Positions 52,023 to 61,329 of a DNA stretch of 64,000 nt are shown here, one piece after another. Under the pieces are notes generated by a model that made no database searches, was not told the DNA's origin, and worked only from the letters and a program-made list of their open reading frames with translations. The DNA lies in NCBI RefSeq assembly GCF_028613635.1, contig NZ_JAQRMY010000001.1:1282331-1346330 (forward strand), read 5' to 3'. Every line of letters starts with the position of its first letter. The first letter of the stretch is position 1. Both the position numbers and the translations under genes were made by a program. This DNA comes from Devosia sp. ZB163 (GTDB taxonomy: Bacteria; Pseudomonadota; Alphaproteobacteria; Rhizobiales; Devosiaceae).

Positions 52023-52580
52023 TCAGTCCTCGCCGAGCAGCTCCAGCAGCTTTTGCGTCGTCTGCCAGCTGCGAATGGTCATCGACTTGTAGAGAGGGGA
52101 CGCCACGATGCGGCCGAGCCGGCTCTTGGTGCGCTCGGCGCTGAGGCGCTGCGAGTAGATGACGCCCTCGCCGGGCCACACCTTGTCCACGCCGTCGCGC
52201 GGCTTGAACACTGCGAGGGCCTCGTCCCCGTCGATCTCCATCAGGAAGATCGCGTCGCTGTGGAATTTGTCCGGCTCGTCGCCGAAGCCCTTCGGCCGCT
52301 TGTCGACCACGGCCTTGAGCTGGTCGCGGCTGAGCACCAGCACCTTGACCAGTGCGTCGTCCAGCTTGAACGTCGCCGTAAGCCCTTCCTCGATCATCCG
52401 GGCGATGGTCCTGGCGGCGAGGCTGGAGCGGAACATGGCATTGCCGCTCTGGATGTAGGTCGAAACGTCCTCGAGCCCGATCTCCTCGAGCAGCTTCTTC
52501 AGCCCCGCCATCGGCACCTTGTTCTTGCCGCCGACATTGATGCCGCGCAGCAGGGCTAGATAGGTGGTCTTGGCGGTCAT
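52023..52580 (-). CDS. DUF1697 domain protein
   Basis: 185 residues. YLALLRGINVGGKNKVPMAGLKKLLE, DVSTYIQSGNAMF, the KVLVLSRDQLKAVV segment and SRLGRIVASPLYKSMTIRSW (the TARNWRT-like end) are DUF1697 landmarks. The function of the family is unknown. It converges on the preceding gene with only 4 bp between stops. A terminator from gcrA lies upstream, so it has its own promoter. Confidence 0.9.
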   Translation of the reverse strand: MTAKTTYLALLRGINVGGKNKVPMAGLKKLLEEIGLEDVSTYIQSGNAMFRSSLAARTIARMIEEGLTATFKLDDALVKVLVLSRDQLKAVVDKRPKGFGDEPDKFHSDAIFLMEIDGDEALAVFKPRDGVDKVWPGEGVIYSQRLSAERTKSRLGRIVASPLYKSMTIRSWQTTQKLLELLGED

Positions 52581-52590
52581 TCCGCTGCTC

Positions 52591-52621
52591 CAAAAACGAA
52601 GGCCGGGATCGCTCCCGGCCT
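52591..52621 (-). terminator. Rho-independent terminator of gcrA
   Basis: On the minus strand AGGCCGGGA-GCGA-TCCCGGCCT is a perfect 9-bp stem with a 4-nt loop, followed by TCGTTTTTGG. Plus-strand arms are 52600-52608 and 52613-52621, with the A-run at 52592-52596. It lies 20 bp after the gcrA stop. Confidence 0.88.
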
Positions 52622-52640
52622 CTTCATTCCCAGTGCTGTA

Positions 52641-53189
52641 TCAGCGCTTCTTCTTGTCGAGCTGGTGGTAGGCCCGGCGCGAGTGGAACTCGCAGTACGG
52701 CTTGCCCTCGTCGGAGTGCTGGCCGCAGAAGTAGAAGTCGGGGGTCAGCGGATCGCCGATCGGCCACTTGCAGGTGTGCTCGTTGAGCTGCAGCAGGCTC
52801 AGCCGCTGCTCGACCGGGATGAACAGCTCGGCTGCCTGCGGCGTGACCTCGAGTTCCACCGCGAACTCTTCCGACACCTTGAGCGCGGTTGCGCCCTGGA
52901 TGGCGCCGGCGCTGATGGTGTTGCGAGCCTTCATGACGCTGCCCAGACCGCTCGAACGCGAGGCGCTGGCCGGCGACGACACGCGACGGGCGGCCGGGCG
53001 CGGAGCGCTCCGGACCCGCGGGGTCGACGTGGCAGGCTTGGCGCGGCCCGAGAGCTTCAGCCGATGTACCTTGCCGATCACTGCATTGCGGGTAACACCT
53101 TCACCCAGCACGCCCGCGATCTGACTGGCGCTGAGCCCCTCAAGCCAAAGTTTCTTGAGCAGCTCGACGCGTTCTTCAGTCCAGCCCAT
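52641..53189 (-). CDS. gcrA: GcrA cell cycle regulator
   Basis: 182 residues from the ATG at 53189. The family begins here with MGWTEERVELLKKLWLEGLS; the upstream extension is not conserved. The N-terminal DNA-binding part (about 1-45, ASQIAGVLGEGVTRNAVIGK, VHRLKLSG) is followed by a basic, Pro/Ser-rich linker and a C-terminal Cys/His region (CKWPIGDPLTPDFYFCGQHS, then C and H). GcrA works with sigma-70 at promoters carrying CcrM-methylated GANTC sites to time the cell cycle. GcrA is confined to Alphaproteobacteria. It sits opposite argD across a 391-bp gap. Confidence 0.95.
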   Translation of the reverse strand: MGWTEERVELLKKLWLEGLSASQIAGVLGEGVTRNAVIGKVHRLKLSGRAKPATSTPRVRSAPRPAARRVSSPASASRSSGLGSVMKARNTISAGAIQGATALKVSEEFAVELEVTPQAAELFIPVEQRLSLLQLNEHTCKWPIGDPLTPDFYFCGQHSDEGKPYCEFHSRRAYHQLDKKKR

Positions 53190-53227
53190 CAAATCAAATG
53201 CTCCTAACCGCCTTTGAGGCGTGGACG

Positions 53228-53419
53228 GACTCCAAGACCGTGCCGTTGCTCGTGCAACAGCCTGGTACGCTACACATCGTAGGTCAGATGGGTCCGCCAC
53301 ACGAGATATCGTGTCCCAACACCTTGATACTACACGGGTCGCGGAATCTGGTGCAAGACTAGGGGGCGTTTTACACGGGGATAACGTGGCAGGAATCGGG
53401 CAGCCCCCGAAGCCGAGTC
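53228..53419. promoter_or_regulatory. GANTC (CcrM) sites in the gcrA-argD intergenic region
   Basis: Four GANTC sites: GACTC 53228-53232, GAATC 53344-53348, GAATC 53393-53397, GAGTC 53415-53419. Three lie within 76 bp. The 391-bp gap 53190-53580 has no gene that I can support, apart from a possible 28-codon leader before argD. GANTC methylation governs gcrA expression in Caulobacter, so these may be functional. Confidence 0.6.
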
Positions 53420-53490
53420 AAATCAGCCACTTGCCCCCGGGAAAGCCCGTTTCCGTTGACTTCATCACGCCACAAAGGCATATGGAAATA

Positions 53491-53538
53491 CCCACAACGC
53501 GCCGCCCGATGGCAGCGCGTTTTTGGTTTCTGTGGGGC
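53491..53538 (+). promoter_or_regulatory. Candidate leader/attenuator upstream of argD
   Basis: ACGCGC-(12)-GCGCGT (53497-53502 and 53515-53520) is followed by TTTT and looks like a small terminator. An outer pair CCCACA/TGTGGG (53491-53496 and 53533-53538) encloses it. A 28-codon frame starting at an ATG at 53482 (MEIPTTRRPMAARFWFLWGF...) overlaps the structure and ends at 53568, just before argD. It could be a transcription attenuator. No amino-acid codon run identifies a signal. Confidence 0.45.
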
Positions 53539-53580
53539 TTTTGCAACAGTCCCTTCCCCGAGCCCTGAAAGGTGCGAAAC

Positions 53581-54768
53581 ATGTCTGCGCTATACGGCAC
53601 GTATGCCCGGTCCAACCTCGCTTTTGAGCGGGGCGAGGGCGTGCGATTGTTCGCGCAGGATGGCACCGAGTACCTCGATTTCCACGCCGGCGTCGCGGTG
53701 AACGCGCTCGGCCATGGCGATCCGCACATGGTGGCCTCGCTCAAGGCGGCGGCCGAGAAGGTCTGGCACACGGCCAACACCTTCACCATTCCCGAGCAGG
53801 AGCGGCTGGGTCAGCGGCTGGTCGAGAACACGTTCGCCGACGCCTGCTTCTTCACCAACTCGGGCACCGAGGCTGTGGAGTGTGCGGTCAAGACGGCGCG
53901 CCACTACTTCTGGGCCAACGGCGAGAAGGACCGCTACGAGGTCATCGCCTTCACCGGCTCGTTCCACGGCCGCACCATGGGTATGATCGCCGCGGCCGGC
54001 AACGAGCACTATCTCGAAGGCTTCGGCCCGGCGCTGCCTGGCTTCAAGCATGTCGATCCCAATGATCTCGCCGCGGTCGAGAAGGCGATTACCCCCCAGA
54101 CCTGCGCCATCCTCCTCGAGCCCGTCCAGGGCGAGGGCGGCTGCACCGAAATGACCGCCGACTTCATGCGCGGACTGCGCGCGCTATGCGACAAGCACGG
54201 CATGCTGCTCATCCTCGACGAAGTGCAGTCCGGCTACGGCCGCACGGGCAAGTTCTTCGCCCATGAGTGGAGCGGCATCGAGCCCGACATCATGGCCGTC
54301 GCCAAGGGTATCGGCGCCGGCTTCCCGCTCGGCGCCTGCCTCGCCAAGGGCGAGGTAGCCAAGTCCATGGTTCCCGGTACCCACGGCTCGACTTACGGCG
54401 GCAACCCGCTGGCCTGCGCCATGGGCAACGCCGTGCTCGACCGCATGCTGGCCCCCGGCTTCTTCGACCAGGTCGACAAGGTCGGCCAGCGGCTGAAGTG
54501 GCACCTGCAGCAGCTCGCCCAGCGCTTCCCCGACCAGGTGCTGGAACTGCGCGGCCGGGGCCTGCTCGCGGGCATCCGTATCGCCTCGCCGGTGCGTGAC
54601 GTCGTGGCCAAGCTCCGCGACGAGCATCACCTCCTGGCCATGACAGCTAACGAGAACGTGCTGCGCCTTCTGCCGCCGCTCGTCGTCACCGAGGCCGATA
54701 TCGAAGAGGCAGTGAGCCGGCTCGCCGCCGTCTTCGAAGAGTTCGAGGCCGCCAAGGCCACCGCCTGA
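53581..54768 (+). CDS. argD: Acetylornithine aminotransferase
   Basis: 395 residues from the ATG at 53581, with AAAGGTG upstream. Class III PLP aminotransferase: [63 protein letters not shown] and the PLP Lys in [20 protein letters not shown], then [14 protein letters not shown]. It makes N-acetylornithine in arginine biosynthesis. It is followed by argF and hslO, a conserved order in Hyphomicrobiales. Confidence 0.95.
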   Translation: MSALYGTYARSNLAFERGEGVRLFAQDGTEYLDFHAGVAVNALGHGDPHMVASLKAAAEKVWHTANTFTIPEQERLGQRLVENTFADACFFTNSGTEAVECAVKTARHYFWANGEKDRYEVIAFTGSFHGRTMGMIAAAGNEHYLEGFGPALPGFKHVDPNDLAAVEKAITPQTCAILLEPVQGEGGCTEMTADFMRGLRALCDKHGMLLILDEVQSGYGRTGKFFAHEWSGIEPDIMAVAKGIGAGFPLGACLAKGEVAKSMVPGTHGSTYGGNPLACAMGNAVLDRMLAPGFFDQVDKVGQRLKWHLQQLAQRFPDQVLELRGRGLLAGIRIASPVRDVVAKLRDEHHLLAMTANENVLRLLPPLVVTEADIEEAVSRLAAVFEEFEAAKATA

Positions 54769-54780
54769 CCCAATTGCTGG

Positions 54781-54825
54781 ACGCGATCTGAAGGGCGGGG
54801 GACAGCAGCTCCCGCCCAGTCGCGT
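54781..54825 (+). promoter_or_regulatory. Nested hairpin between argD and argF
   Basis: Inner stem GGGCGGG/CCCGCCC (54793-54799, 54811-54817) inside an outer pair ACGCGA/TCGCGT (54781-54786, 54820-54825). It is followed by CCGAAAGGAGAGG, the argF ribosome-binding site, with no U-run. It may be an mRNA processing or stability element between the two genes. Confidence 0.5.
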
Positions 54826-54843
54826 TCCGAAAGGAGAGGTCTG

Positions 54844-55779
54844 ATGACCGCCACCCCACCTAGGCACTTCCTCAATCTCGACGACTTCGATGCCGTGACG
54901 CTTCGCGGCATGCTGAACCAGGCCGTCGAACTGAAAGACCGCCTGAAGAAGGGGGACCGACCGCAGCTGCTCAAGGACAAGGTCCTGGCCATGATCTTCG
55001 AGCGCCAGTCCACCCGGACGCGCGTCTCGTTCGACGTCGGCATGCGTCAGCTCGGCGGCGAGACCATCATGCTGACCGGCCAGGAAATGCAGCTTTCGCG
55101 CGAGGAGACGCTGGCCGACACCGCCCGTGTCATGTCGCGTTATGTCGATGCGATCATGATCCGCATCCTGACCCATGCCGACCTGCTCGAGCTGGCGGAG
55201 GCTGCGACCGTTCCCGTCATCAACGGCCTCACGCGTCGCGCCCACCCGTGCCAGGTCATGGCCGACGTGATGACGTTCGAGGAACACCGCGGCAACATCA
55301 AGGGCGCCAAGGTTGCCTGGGTCGGGGACAGCAACAACGTGCTCGCCAGCTGGGTGAACGCCGCCGAGCTGTTCGGCGCTGAGCTGACCATCGCCGTGCC
55401 CGAGGAATATGCGCCCGAAAAGGACCTGCTCTCCGATATCAAGAAGGCCGGCAAGGCCGTCCGGCTGATCGAGGATCCGGAAGAAGCGGTGAAGGATGCC
55501 AACCTCATCATCACCGATACCTGGGTCTCGATGGGCGATACCGATGCCGCCGAGCGTCGCCGGGCCTTGAAACCCTACCAGGTGAATACCCAATTGATGG
55601 CCTTGGCCGACAAGGACGCGCTGTTCATGCACTGCCTGCCGGCCCATCGCGGCGACGAGGTGACCGACGAGGTCATAGACGGGCCGCAATCGGTGGTCTT
55701 TGATGAAGCCGAGAACCGGCTTCACGCCCAGAAGGCAATCCTGTGCTGGGCCCTGGGCCAGGACCGGCAGAACATCTAG
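54844..55779 (+). CDS. argF: Ornithine carbamoyltransferase
   Basis: 311 residues. The carbamoyl phosphate motif STRTR is at 56-60; HPCQ appears as [23 protein letters not shown] is the ornithine/catalytic motif, and TDTWVSMGD is the SMG loop. It converts ornithine and carbamoyl phosphate to citrulline in the cytosol. A strong AAGGAGAGG ribosome-binding site precedes the ATG. It lies between argD and hslO. Confidence 0.96.
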   Translation: MTATPPRHFLNLDDFDAVTLRGMLNQAVELKDRLKKGDRPQLLKDKVLAMIFERQSTRTRVSFDVGMRQLGGETIMLTGQEMQLSREETLADTARVMSRYVDAIMIRILTHADLLELAEAATVPVINGLTRRAHPCQVMADVMTFEEHRGNIKGAKVAWVGDSNNVLASWVNAAELFGAELTIAVPEEYAPEKDLLSDIKKAGKAVRLIEDPEEAVKDANLIITDTWVSMGDTDAAERRRALKPYQVNTQLMALADKDALFMHCLPAHRGDEVTDEVIDGPQSVVFDEAENRLHAQKAILCWALGQDRQNI

Positions 55780-55871
55780 CCGTTCTGCCAACTCTGATGC
55801 GCACAATTGAATAAGGCGCGGAGCCGGTCCCCCTGCGGAGCGGTATTGCTCCGCGAGATCGGATTTTGACG

Positions 55872-56888
55872 ATGACGCAGACTGAGCTCAGCACCTATGG
55901 CCTCGATCGCCCGGAGTCGGGCGACGACGTCGTGGTGCCCTTCACCCTCGACCGGCTGGACAGCCGCGGCCGGGTCGTTCGCCTCGGGGCGGCACTCGAT
56001 GCCATCCTTAATCGCCACAACTATCCCGATCCGGTGGCTCGCCTGCTCGGCGAAGCGGTCGTTCTGGCCGCGCTGATCGGCTCGTCGCTGAAGTTCGAGG
56101 GCCGCTTCATCCTGCAGACGCAGACCGACGGTCCGGTAAACCTCATCGTCGTGGACCTCGATGCGCCGGACGGGCTGCGCGGCTATGCCCGGTTCGATGC
56201 TGATGCGATCATGAGCGCCATCCAGCGCGGCGAGACCTCGCCGGCGCAGCTGCTCGGCAAGGGGCACCTGGCGATGACGGTCGACCAGGGTAGCCATATG
56301 GACCGCTATCAGGGCATCGTCGCTCTCGAAGGCGGCTCGCTCGAGGACGTGGCGCACGCCTACTTCCAGCAGTCCGAGCAGATCCCGACGCTCGTCCGCC
56401 TCGCCGTTGCCCAGCATTCGGTGCGTGGCGCGGGCGGTCCGCAATGGCGCGCCGGCGGTGCACTGGTGCAGTTTCTGCCCCCGCACGGCCAGTCGGCAAT
56501 GCCCGATCTGCCGGGGGATGGCAACTTCGACAACCCGGACATGACCGATCCGGACTTTGTCGAGGACGACAAGTGGACGACCACCCGGGCCCTGCTCTCG
56601 ACGGTCGGTGACGACGAACTCGCCGATCCCGACCTGTCGGCCGAGCGGCTGCTGTTCCGGCTGTTCCACGAACCCGGCGTCCGTGTCTTCGAGCCGATCG
56701 AGCTCGAGGAGCGTTGTACCTGCTCGGCTGGACGGATCGAAGCGATGTTGCGCGACAACTTCACTGCCGAAGAGCGGCAGGAGATGGTCGTCGATGGCGA
56801 GATCGAGGTGGTGTGCGAGTTCTGCTCCGCGGACTACCACTTCAAGCCGCATGAGTTCGACGACACCGACCACTCGCACCAGCACTAG
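55872..56888 (+). CDS. hslO: Redox-regulated chaperone Hsp33
   Basis: 338 residues from the ATG at 55872; a TTG two codons earlier is in frame but less likely. The N-terminal Hsp33 core reads FTLDRLDSRGRVVRLGAALD, ILNRHNYPDPVARLLGEAVV and GKGHLAMTVDQGSHMDRYQG. The C-terminal redox switch keeps its four zinc cysteines as CTC and CEFC (ERCTCSAGRI, VVCEFCSADYHF). Oxidation releases the zinc and activates holdase function. The C terminus has a His/Asp tail. It follows argF by 92 bp. Confidence 0.95.
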   Translation: MTQTELSTYGLDRPESGDDVVVPFTLDRLDSRGRVVRLGAALDAILNRHNYPDPVARLLGEAVVLAALIGSSLKFEGRFILQTQTDGPVNLIVVDLDAPDGLRGYARFDADAIMSAIQRGETSPAQLLGKGHLAMTVDQGSHMDRYQGIVALEGGSLEDVAHAYFQQSEQIPTLVRLAVAQHSVRGAGGPQWRAGGALVQFLPPHGQSAMPDLPGDGNFDNPDMTDPDFVEDDKWTTTRALLSTVGDDELADPDLSAERLLFRLFHEPGVRVFEPIELEERCTCSAGRIEAMLRDNFTAEERQEMVVDGEIEVVCEFCSADYHFKPHEFDDTDHSHQH

Positions 56889-56904
56889 CAATTGATATGA
56901 CTTG

Positions 56905-56944
56905 CCCGTAGCGGCGGAGGTAAAATCCCCGCTGCTACGGGAGG
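56905..56944 (+). promoter_or_regulatory. Long hairpin overlapping the ribosome-binding site of the next gene
   Basis: Arms CCCGTAGCGGCGG (56905-56917) and CCGCTGCTACGGG (56929-56941) form 13 pairs with one G-U. The right arm contains the first GGG of the GGGAGG ribosome-binding site (56939-56944) of the methyltransferase-like gene starting at 56950. The stem could block initiation or be the end of the hslO transcript. There is no U-run. Confidence 0.7.
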
Positions 56945-56949
56945 TCGAC

Positions 56950-57651
56950 ATGCGCGACGCCACCCATCACGGCTTCGGGGCCGACGAGTATCGCGCCCTC
57001 GGTTCGCTGGCCCTCACCATCATCGTCATGACCCTGCTGCTGTTCGTACCGGCAGGGACGCTCGCCTGGCAGCGCGCCTGGTGGTACCTGGCGGTCTTCC
57101 TCGCGGCGATGGCCGTAGCCATCGTCTATGTCTGGCGCACGGACCACGAACTGTTCGCCATCCGGCGCAAGGTCCAGCCGGGCACCAAGCCCTGGGACCT
57201 CGCCTTCGTCGTGGTGACGATCACCTCCATTGCCGCCATCCTGCCGGTCGCCGGTCTGGATTTCCGCCTGGGCTGGCTTCAACTCCACGACGGCTTTGTC
57301 TGGCTCGGCTATGCCGCCTTCCTCGGCGGCTTCTGGCTGACCGCGTGGGCGCAGGGGGTCAACCGGCACTTCGAACTCACGGTGCGCATACAGACTGATC
57401 GGGGGCACAGGGTCATCGACGACGGCCCCTACGCCACCGTGCGGCACCCAGGATATGTCGGTGGTACGGCACTCGCCGCCGGCACGGCGCTCGCCCTCGG
57501 CTCGGGCGTAGCGCTGATCCCGGCGCTGATCTGCGCCGTCGCCCTCGCGCTCCGCACCCTGGCGGAAGAGCAGACCCTGCGCGAAGAGCTGCCGGGCTAT
57601 GCCGCCTATATGCAGCGCGTCCACTTCCGCTGGATCCCCGGCATCTGGTGA
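56950..57651 (+). CDS. Isoprenylcysteine carboxyl methyltransferase/PEMT-like membrane protein
   Basis: 233 residues from the ATG at 56950 (GGGAGGTCGAC before it). About five membrane segments are present (17-35, 42-58, 88-105, 118-135, 178-200). The C-terminal part has the ICMT/NnrU-type signature: TVRIQTDRGHRVIDDGPYAT, VRHPGYVGGTALAAGTALAL and RTLAEEQTLREELPGYAAYM. Such proteins methylate lipid or small substrates with S-adenosylmethionine. The bacterial substrate is unknown. Confidence 0.85.
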   Translation: MRDATHHGFGADEYRALGSLALTIIVMTLLLFVPAGTLAWQRAWWYLAVFLAAMAVAIVYVWRTDHELFAIRRKVQPGTKPWDLAFVVVTITSIAAILPVAGLDFRLGWLQLHDGFVWLGYAAFLGGFWLTAWAQGVNRHFELTVRIQTDRGHRVIDDGPYATVRHPGYVGGTALAAGTALALGSGVALIPALICAVALALRTLAEEQTLREELPGYAAYMQRVHFRWIPGIW

Positions 57652-57675
57652 TACTGGCTCGCGCGCATCGTCGTC

Positions 57676-57698
57676 ATCCGCGGGCTTGACCCGCGGAC
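57676..57698. terminator. Convergent hairpin (family D-like repeat) between methyltransferase and phoB
   Basis: CCGCGGG-CTTGA-CCCGCGG (57678-57684, 57690-57696) lies between two converging genes. It resembles family D1 near 48.8 kb (GTCATCCGCGGGCTTGACC). It may end transcription from either side, though no U-run is present. Confidence 0.5.
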
Positions 57699-57739
57699 AA
57701 TCTCTCTACGCGCTGGAGATCCGACAGCCCTATGGCCGC

Positions 57740-58441
57740 TCAGTTCATTGCGGCGAAGCGTTCGTCGAAGGCGTAGCCGGCGCCGCGGACGGTGCGGATG
57801 GGGTCGGCGTCGCGGTGGCGGTTGATGGCCTTGCGGAGGCGCCCGACATGGACGTCGACGGTGCGCTCGTCGACATAGACATCATTGCCCCAGACGCCGT
57901 CGAGCAGCTGCTCGCGTGAGTAGACCCGGCCGGGGTGGCGCATCAGGTACTCGAGCAGGCGGTACTCGGTGGGGCCGAGATGCACTTCCCGTCCGCCGCG
58001 GCGGACGCGGTGGCTGGTGCGGTCGAGTTCGAGGTCGCCGGCCTTGAGGACTGCCGTGACGAGCTGCGGGCTTGAGCGGCGGAGCAGGGCGTTGATGCGG
58101 GCCAGCAGTTCCGGGATCGAGAAGGGCTTCACCACATAGTCGTCGGCGCCGGTGGCAAGGCCGCGGACGCGTTCCTCTTCTTCGCCGCGCGCGGTGATCA
58201 TGATGATCGGCGTGCGCGCCGTCTCTTCCTTGGCGCGCCAGCGGCGGCAGAGCTCGATGCCCGAGAGGCCGGGCAGCATCCAGTCGAGCAGGATCAGGTC
58301 CGGCACGCCGTCGCGAATACGCTCCACGGCCTCGTCACCCGAAGCGGCGGTCGCGACGCGGAACCCCTCGGCTTCGAGGTTGTAGCGGAGCAGCACGGCG
58401 AGGTCGGCTTCGTCCTCGACGATGAGGATGGTGGCGCTCAT
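57740..58441 (-). CDS. phoB: Phosphate regulon response regulator PhoB
   Basis: 233 residues. Receiver domain 1-120 with E9/D10, phosphorylation site D53 (LILLDWMLPG) and DDYVVKPFS. The OmpR-type winged helix, about 130-230, has LGPTEYRLLEYLMRHPG, YSREQLLDGVWG, DERTVDVHVGRLRKAI and RTVRGAGYAF. It binds PHO boxes when phosphorylated by PhoR. It is the last gene of pstSCAB-phoUB, 10 bp after phoU. Ribosome-binding site AAGGA. Confidence 0.95.
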   Translation of the reverse strand: MSATILIVEDEADLAVLLRYNLEAEGFRVATAASGDEAVERIRDGVPDLILLDWMLPGLSGIELCRRWRAKEETARTPIIMITARGEEEERVRGLATGADDYVVKPFSIPELLARINALLRRSSPQLVTAVLKAGDLELDRTSHRVRRGGREVHLGPTEYRLLEYLMRHPGRVYSREQLLDGVWGNDVYVDERTVDVHVGRLRKAINRHRDADPIRTVRGAGYAFDERFAAMN

Positions 58442-58451
58442 GGGCTAGTCC

Positions 58452-59150
58452 TTAACGGGGCTGGCGCTGCTGTTCTTCGGCGCCGAGATGGCGTCCGGTC
58501 TCGAGGTAGTAGGCGGCTTCAGCGATGTTGGTCGCGTGGTCGCCGACGCGCTCGAGGCTCTTGGCGCAGAACAGCAGGTGCGTGCACTGCGTGATATTGC
58601 GCGGATCTTCCATCATGTAGGTAAGGAGTTCGCGGAACAGCGAGGTGTAGAGCGCATCGACCTGGTCGTCGCGGCCGCACACCTCGACCGCGGCCTTGGA
58701 GTCGCGACCGAGATAGGCGTCGAGCGCCGACTTCAGCTGCTGGGCTACTAGCTCCTTGAGGTGCTTGATACCGTTGTAGAACTTCGGCGCGAGACCCAGC
58801 GTCTCGATCTGCAGCGCACGCTTTGCCAGTTGCTTGGCCATGTCGCCAGTGCGCTCGAGGTCGTTGGCGACCTGGATCGCGGTGACGACCATGCGCAGGT
58901 CCGCCGCCATCGGCTGGCGGCGCGCGATGATGGAGACCGCGGCATCGTTGATGCGCTGCTGCATCTCGTCGATGCGCTTGTCGAAGGCGCGCACGTTCTG
59001 GGCCTGCTGGTGGTCGAGCCGGAGGAGCGCGACCGCCGACTCGGTGATCGCCTGCTCAACCATGCCGCCCATCTCGGAGATGGCCTTGTTGAGGTTGGTG
59101 AGCTCGTCCTCGTAGGAGGTGACGATGTGCTCGTTGAGCGTCGTGGCCAT
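58452..59150 (-). CDS. phoU: Phosphate transport regulator PhoU
   Basis: 232 residues, two PhoU helical repeats (about 15-105 and 120-215). Metal-binding E/DxxxD patterns: NVRAFDKRIDEMQQ and DQVDALYTSLFRELL; ERVGDHATNIAEAAYYLETG is the family end. PhoU links the Pst transporter to PhoR to silence the Pho regulon when phosphate is plentiful. It lies between pstB (23 bp) and phoB. Confidence 0.95.
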   Translation of the reverse strand: MATTLNEHIVTSYEDELTNLNKAISEMGGMVEQAITESAVALLRLDHQQAQNVRAFDKRIDEMQQRINDAAVSIIARRQPMAADLRMVVTAIQVANDLERTGDMAKQLAKRALQIETLGLAPKFYNGIKHLKELVAQQLKSALDAYLGRDSKAAVEVCGRDDQVDALYTSLFRELLTYMMEDPRNITQCTHLLFCAKSLERVGDHATNIAEAAYYLETGRHLGAEEQQRQPR

Positions 59151-59173
59151 TGTGGTTCGGATCCTTGTCGCGG

Positions 59174-59998
59174 TCAGCCGATACGGCCGGTGATGTAGTC
59201 CTGCGTCTGCTTGTTCCGAGGATTGGTGAAGATGTCCTCGGTCTTGCCTTCCTCGATGAGCTTACCGAGGTGGAAGAACGCGGTCTTCTGGCTGACGCGG
59301 GCGGCCTGCTGCATGGAGTGGGTGACGATGACGATGGTGAAGTTCTCGCGCAGCTCGTCGATCAGTTCCTCGATCACGGCAGTCGCGATGGGGTCGAGGG
59401 CCGAGCAGGGCTCGTCCATCAGGAGCACTTCGGGGCGCGTGGCGATGGCGCGCGCGATGCAGAGGCGCTGCTGCTGGCCGCCCGAGAGGCCGGTGCCGGG
59501 CTCGTTGAGGCGATCCTTCACCTCGTTCCACAGGCCGGCGCGGCGCAGCGAGGAATGGACGATCTCGTCCATGTCGGTCTTGTTGCGCGCGATGCCGTGG
59601 ATGCGCGGGCCGTAGGCGACGTTCTCGTAGATCGACTTGGGGAACGGATTGGGCTTCTGGAACACCATGCCCACGCGGGCACGCAGCTCCACCACGTCGA
59701 TCGAGGGATCGTAGATATCGTCCTTGTCGAGCGTGATCTTGCCGCTGACGCGGCAGCCGTCGATGGTGTCGTTCATCCGGTTGAGCGAGCGCAGGAACGT
59801 GGACTTGCCGCAACCCGAGGGGCCGATCAGCGAAGTGACGCTGAACTGCTCGATCTTGAGGTCGACATCGAACAGGGCCTGCTTGGCGCCATAGAACACG
59901 CACACCTTCTCGCCCTGCATCTTGGGCGGGGCGTTGCGCGGTGCGGTGACCGGGGCGGCGGAAGTGGTGGCGACGGTTTCGAGGGACATGTCGTTCAT
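59174..59998 (-). CDS. pstB: Phosphate ABC transporter ATP-binding protein PstB
   Basis: 274 residues from the ATG at 59998, 11 bp after pstA ends; an ATG three codons later (59989) is the other option. Walker A is [19 protein letters not shown] is the PstB-specific stretch, the Q-loop is [13 protein letters not shown], the signature is [15 protein letters not shown], Walker B is [11 protein letters not shown] and the H-loop is [12 protein letters not shown]. It powers phosphate import through PstCA. The first 30 residues are a low-complexity extension. Confidence 0.95.
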   Translation of the reverse strand: MNDMSLETVATTSAAPVTAPRNAPPKMQGEKVCVFYGAKQALFDVDLKIEQFSVTSLIGPSGCGKSTFLRSLNRMNDTIDGCRVSGKITLDKDDIYDPSIDVVELRARVGMVFQKPNPFPKSIYENVAYGPRIHGIARNKTDMDEIVHSSLRRAGLWNEVKDRLNEPGTGLSGGQQQRLCIARAIATRPEVLLMDEPCSALDPIATAVIEELIDELRENFTIVIVTHSMQQAARVSQKTAFFHLGKLIEEGKTEDIFTNPRNKQTQDYITGRIG

Positions 59999-60009
59999 CC
60001 AGGTGGGGC

Positions 60010-61329
60010 TTACCAGCGGCGCTCGAAGTGGCGGCGCAGCAGGATCGCAGCAATGTTCATGATGGCAAGGAATGCGAGCAGCACGATGATCGCGCCCGAG
60101 GTGCGCTCGACGAAGGCGCGCTCGGCCTCGTTGGACCACATGTAGATCTGGACCGGGAGGGCCGTCGCGGGACTGAGCGGAGAGGTCGGGGCATCGGCGA
60201 CGAAGGCCACCATGCCGATGAGCAGCAGCGGCGCAGTCTCGCCCAGCGCACGTGCGAGGCCGATGATCGTGCCGGTGAGGATACCGGGCGTCGCGAGCGG
60301 CAGCACGTGGTCGAACACCATCTGCATCTTGCTGGCGCCGACGCCGAGGGCGGCCGTGCGGATCGAGGGCGGCACCGAGCGGAGCGCGGCGCGCGTGGCG
60401 ATGATGATGGTGGGCAGCGTCATCAGCGTCAGGACGAGCCCGCCCACGATCGGCGCCGAACGCGGCAGGCCGAAGAAGTTGATGAAGACCGCGAGGCCGA
60501 GGAGGCCGAAGACGATGGAAGGCACCGCCGCGAGGTTGTTGATGTTCACCTCGATGAAGTCCGTGAAGCGGTCTTTCTTGGCGAACTCCTCGAGATAGAT
60601 CGAGGCGGCGACGCCGATGGGCAGCGCGCAGAGCAGCACGATCGCCATCATGTAGAGAGATCCGGCGAGCGCGACGCCCAGGCCCGACGTCTCGGGACGG
60701 CTGGAGGCGCCGAAGGTCAACAGGCCCCAGTTGAACGGGGTCGAGATTGCGCCCTCGGCCTTGAGCTGGTCGAGCCAGGCGATCTGCCGGTCGGAAACCT
60801 TGCGCTTGTCCTGGGGCACCGCCAGATCGATCTGCCCCTTGTTGGCGCTGTCGATGTCGGCGGCAGCAAGGAGCGTGACGTCGCGCGTCGTGCCGATGAC
60901 CGAGGGGTCTTCCATCACGATCTGGCGCAGCGTGGCGCGGTTGCCGTCGGAGACGAACTTGGCCACTTCGCGCATCGCCGCCTTGTCGTCGGGCGAGACA
61001 CCCAGCGCCTTCGCGACGGCATTTCGGGCGACCACCGGATAGTTCGCCGAGACGAGGACGCGCGGGTTGGTGGCGCGCTCATTGTCCTTGTCGATGATGT
61101 CGGCGGAGAACTCCACCGGCACGGTGATCGCGGTCTGGACGAAGGCGGTGTAGCCCTTGCTGACGATCGAGACGAGGAGGATCGCGAGGAAGCCCAGGCC
61201 GATGAAGATTGCCACGATCCCGTACAGGCGGAACCGGCGTTCCGCGGCGTGGCGGCGCTTCAGACCGAAGTCGCGGCGCGCGGGAGCGTCGGCTTCGACG
61301 GCGCTATGGGGCAAGGCAGCGTCGGTCAT
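60010..61329 (-). CDS. pstA: Phosphate ABC transporter permease PstA
   Basis: 439 residues. The C-terminal half is the PstA membrane domain ([61 protein letters not shown]). It is preceded by one helix and a long periplasmic region (about 60-210; DUF3333-like) that is typical of alphaproteobacterial PstA and absent from the E. coli protein. It overlaps pstC by 4 bp. Confidence 0.94.
   Translation of the reverse strand: MTDAALPHSAVEADAPARRDFGLKRRHAAERRFRLYGIVAIFIGLGFLAILLVSIVSKGYTAFVQTAITVPVEFSADIIDKDNERATNPRVLVSANYPVVARNAVAKALGVSPDDKAAMREVAKFVSDGNRATLRQIVMEDPSVIGTTRDVTLLAAADIDSANKGQIDLAVPQDKRKVSDRQIAWLDQLKAEGAISTPFNWGLLTFGASSRPETSGLGVALAGSLYMMAIVLLCALPIGVAASIYLEEFAKKDRFTDFIEVNINNLAAVPSIVFGLLGLAVFINFFGLPRSAPIVGGLVLTLMTLPTIIIATRAALRSVPPSIRTAALGVGASKMQMVFDHVLPLATPGILTGTIIGLARALGETAPLLLIGMVAFVADAPTSPLSPATALPVQIYMWSNEAERAFVERTSGAIIVLLAFLAIMNIAAILLRRHFERRW

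Noticed and set aside
59150-60145. 331-codon plus-strand frame opposite pstB
   Set aside because: A shadow of pstB; there is no ribosome-binding site and no recognisable fold.
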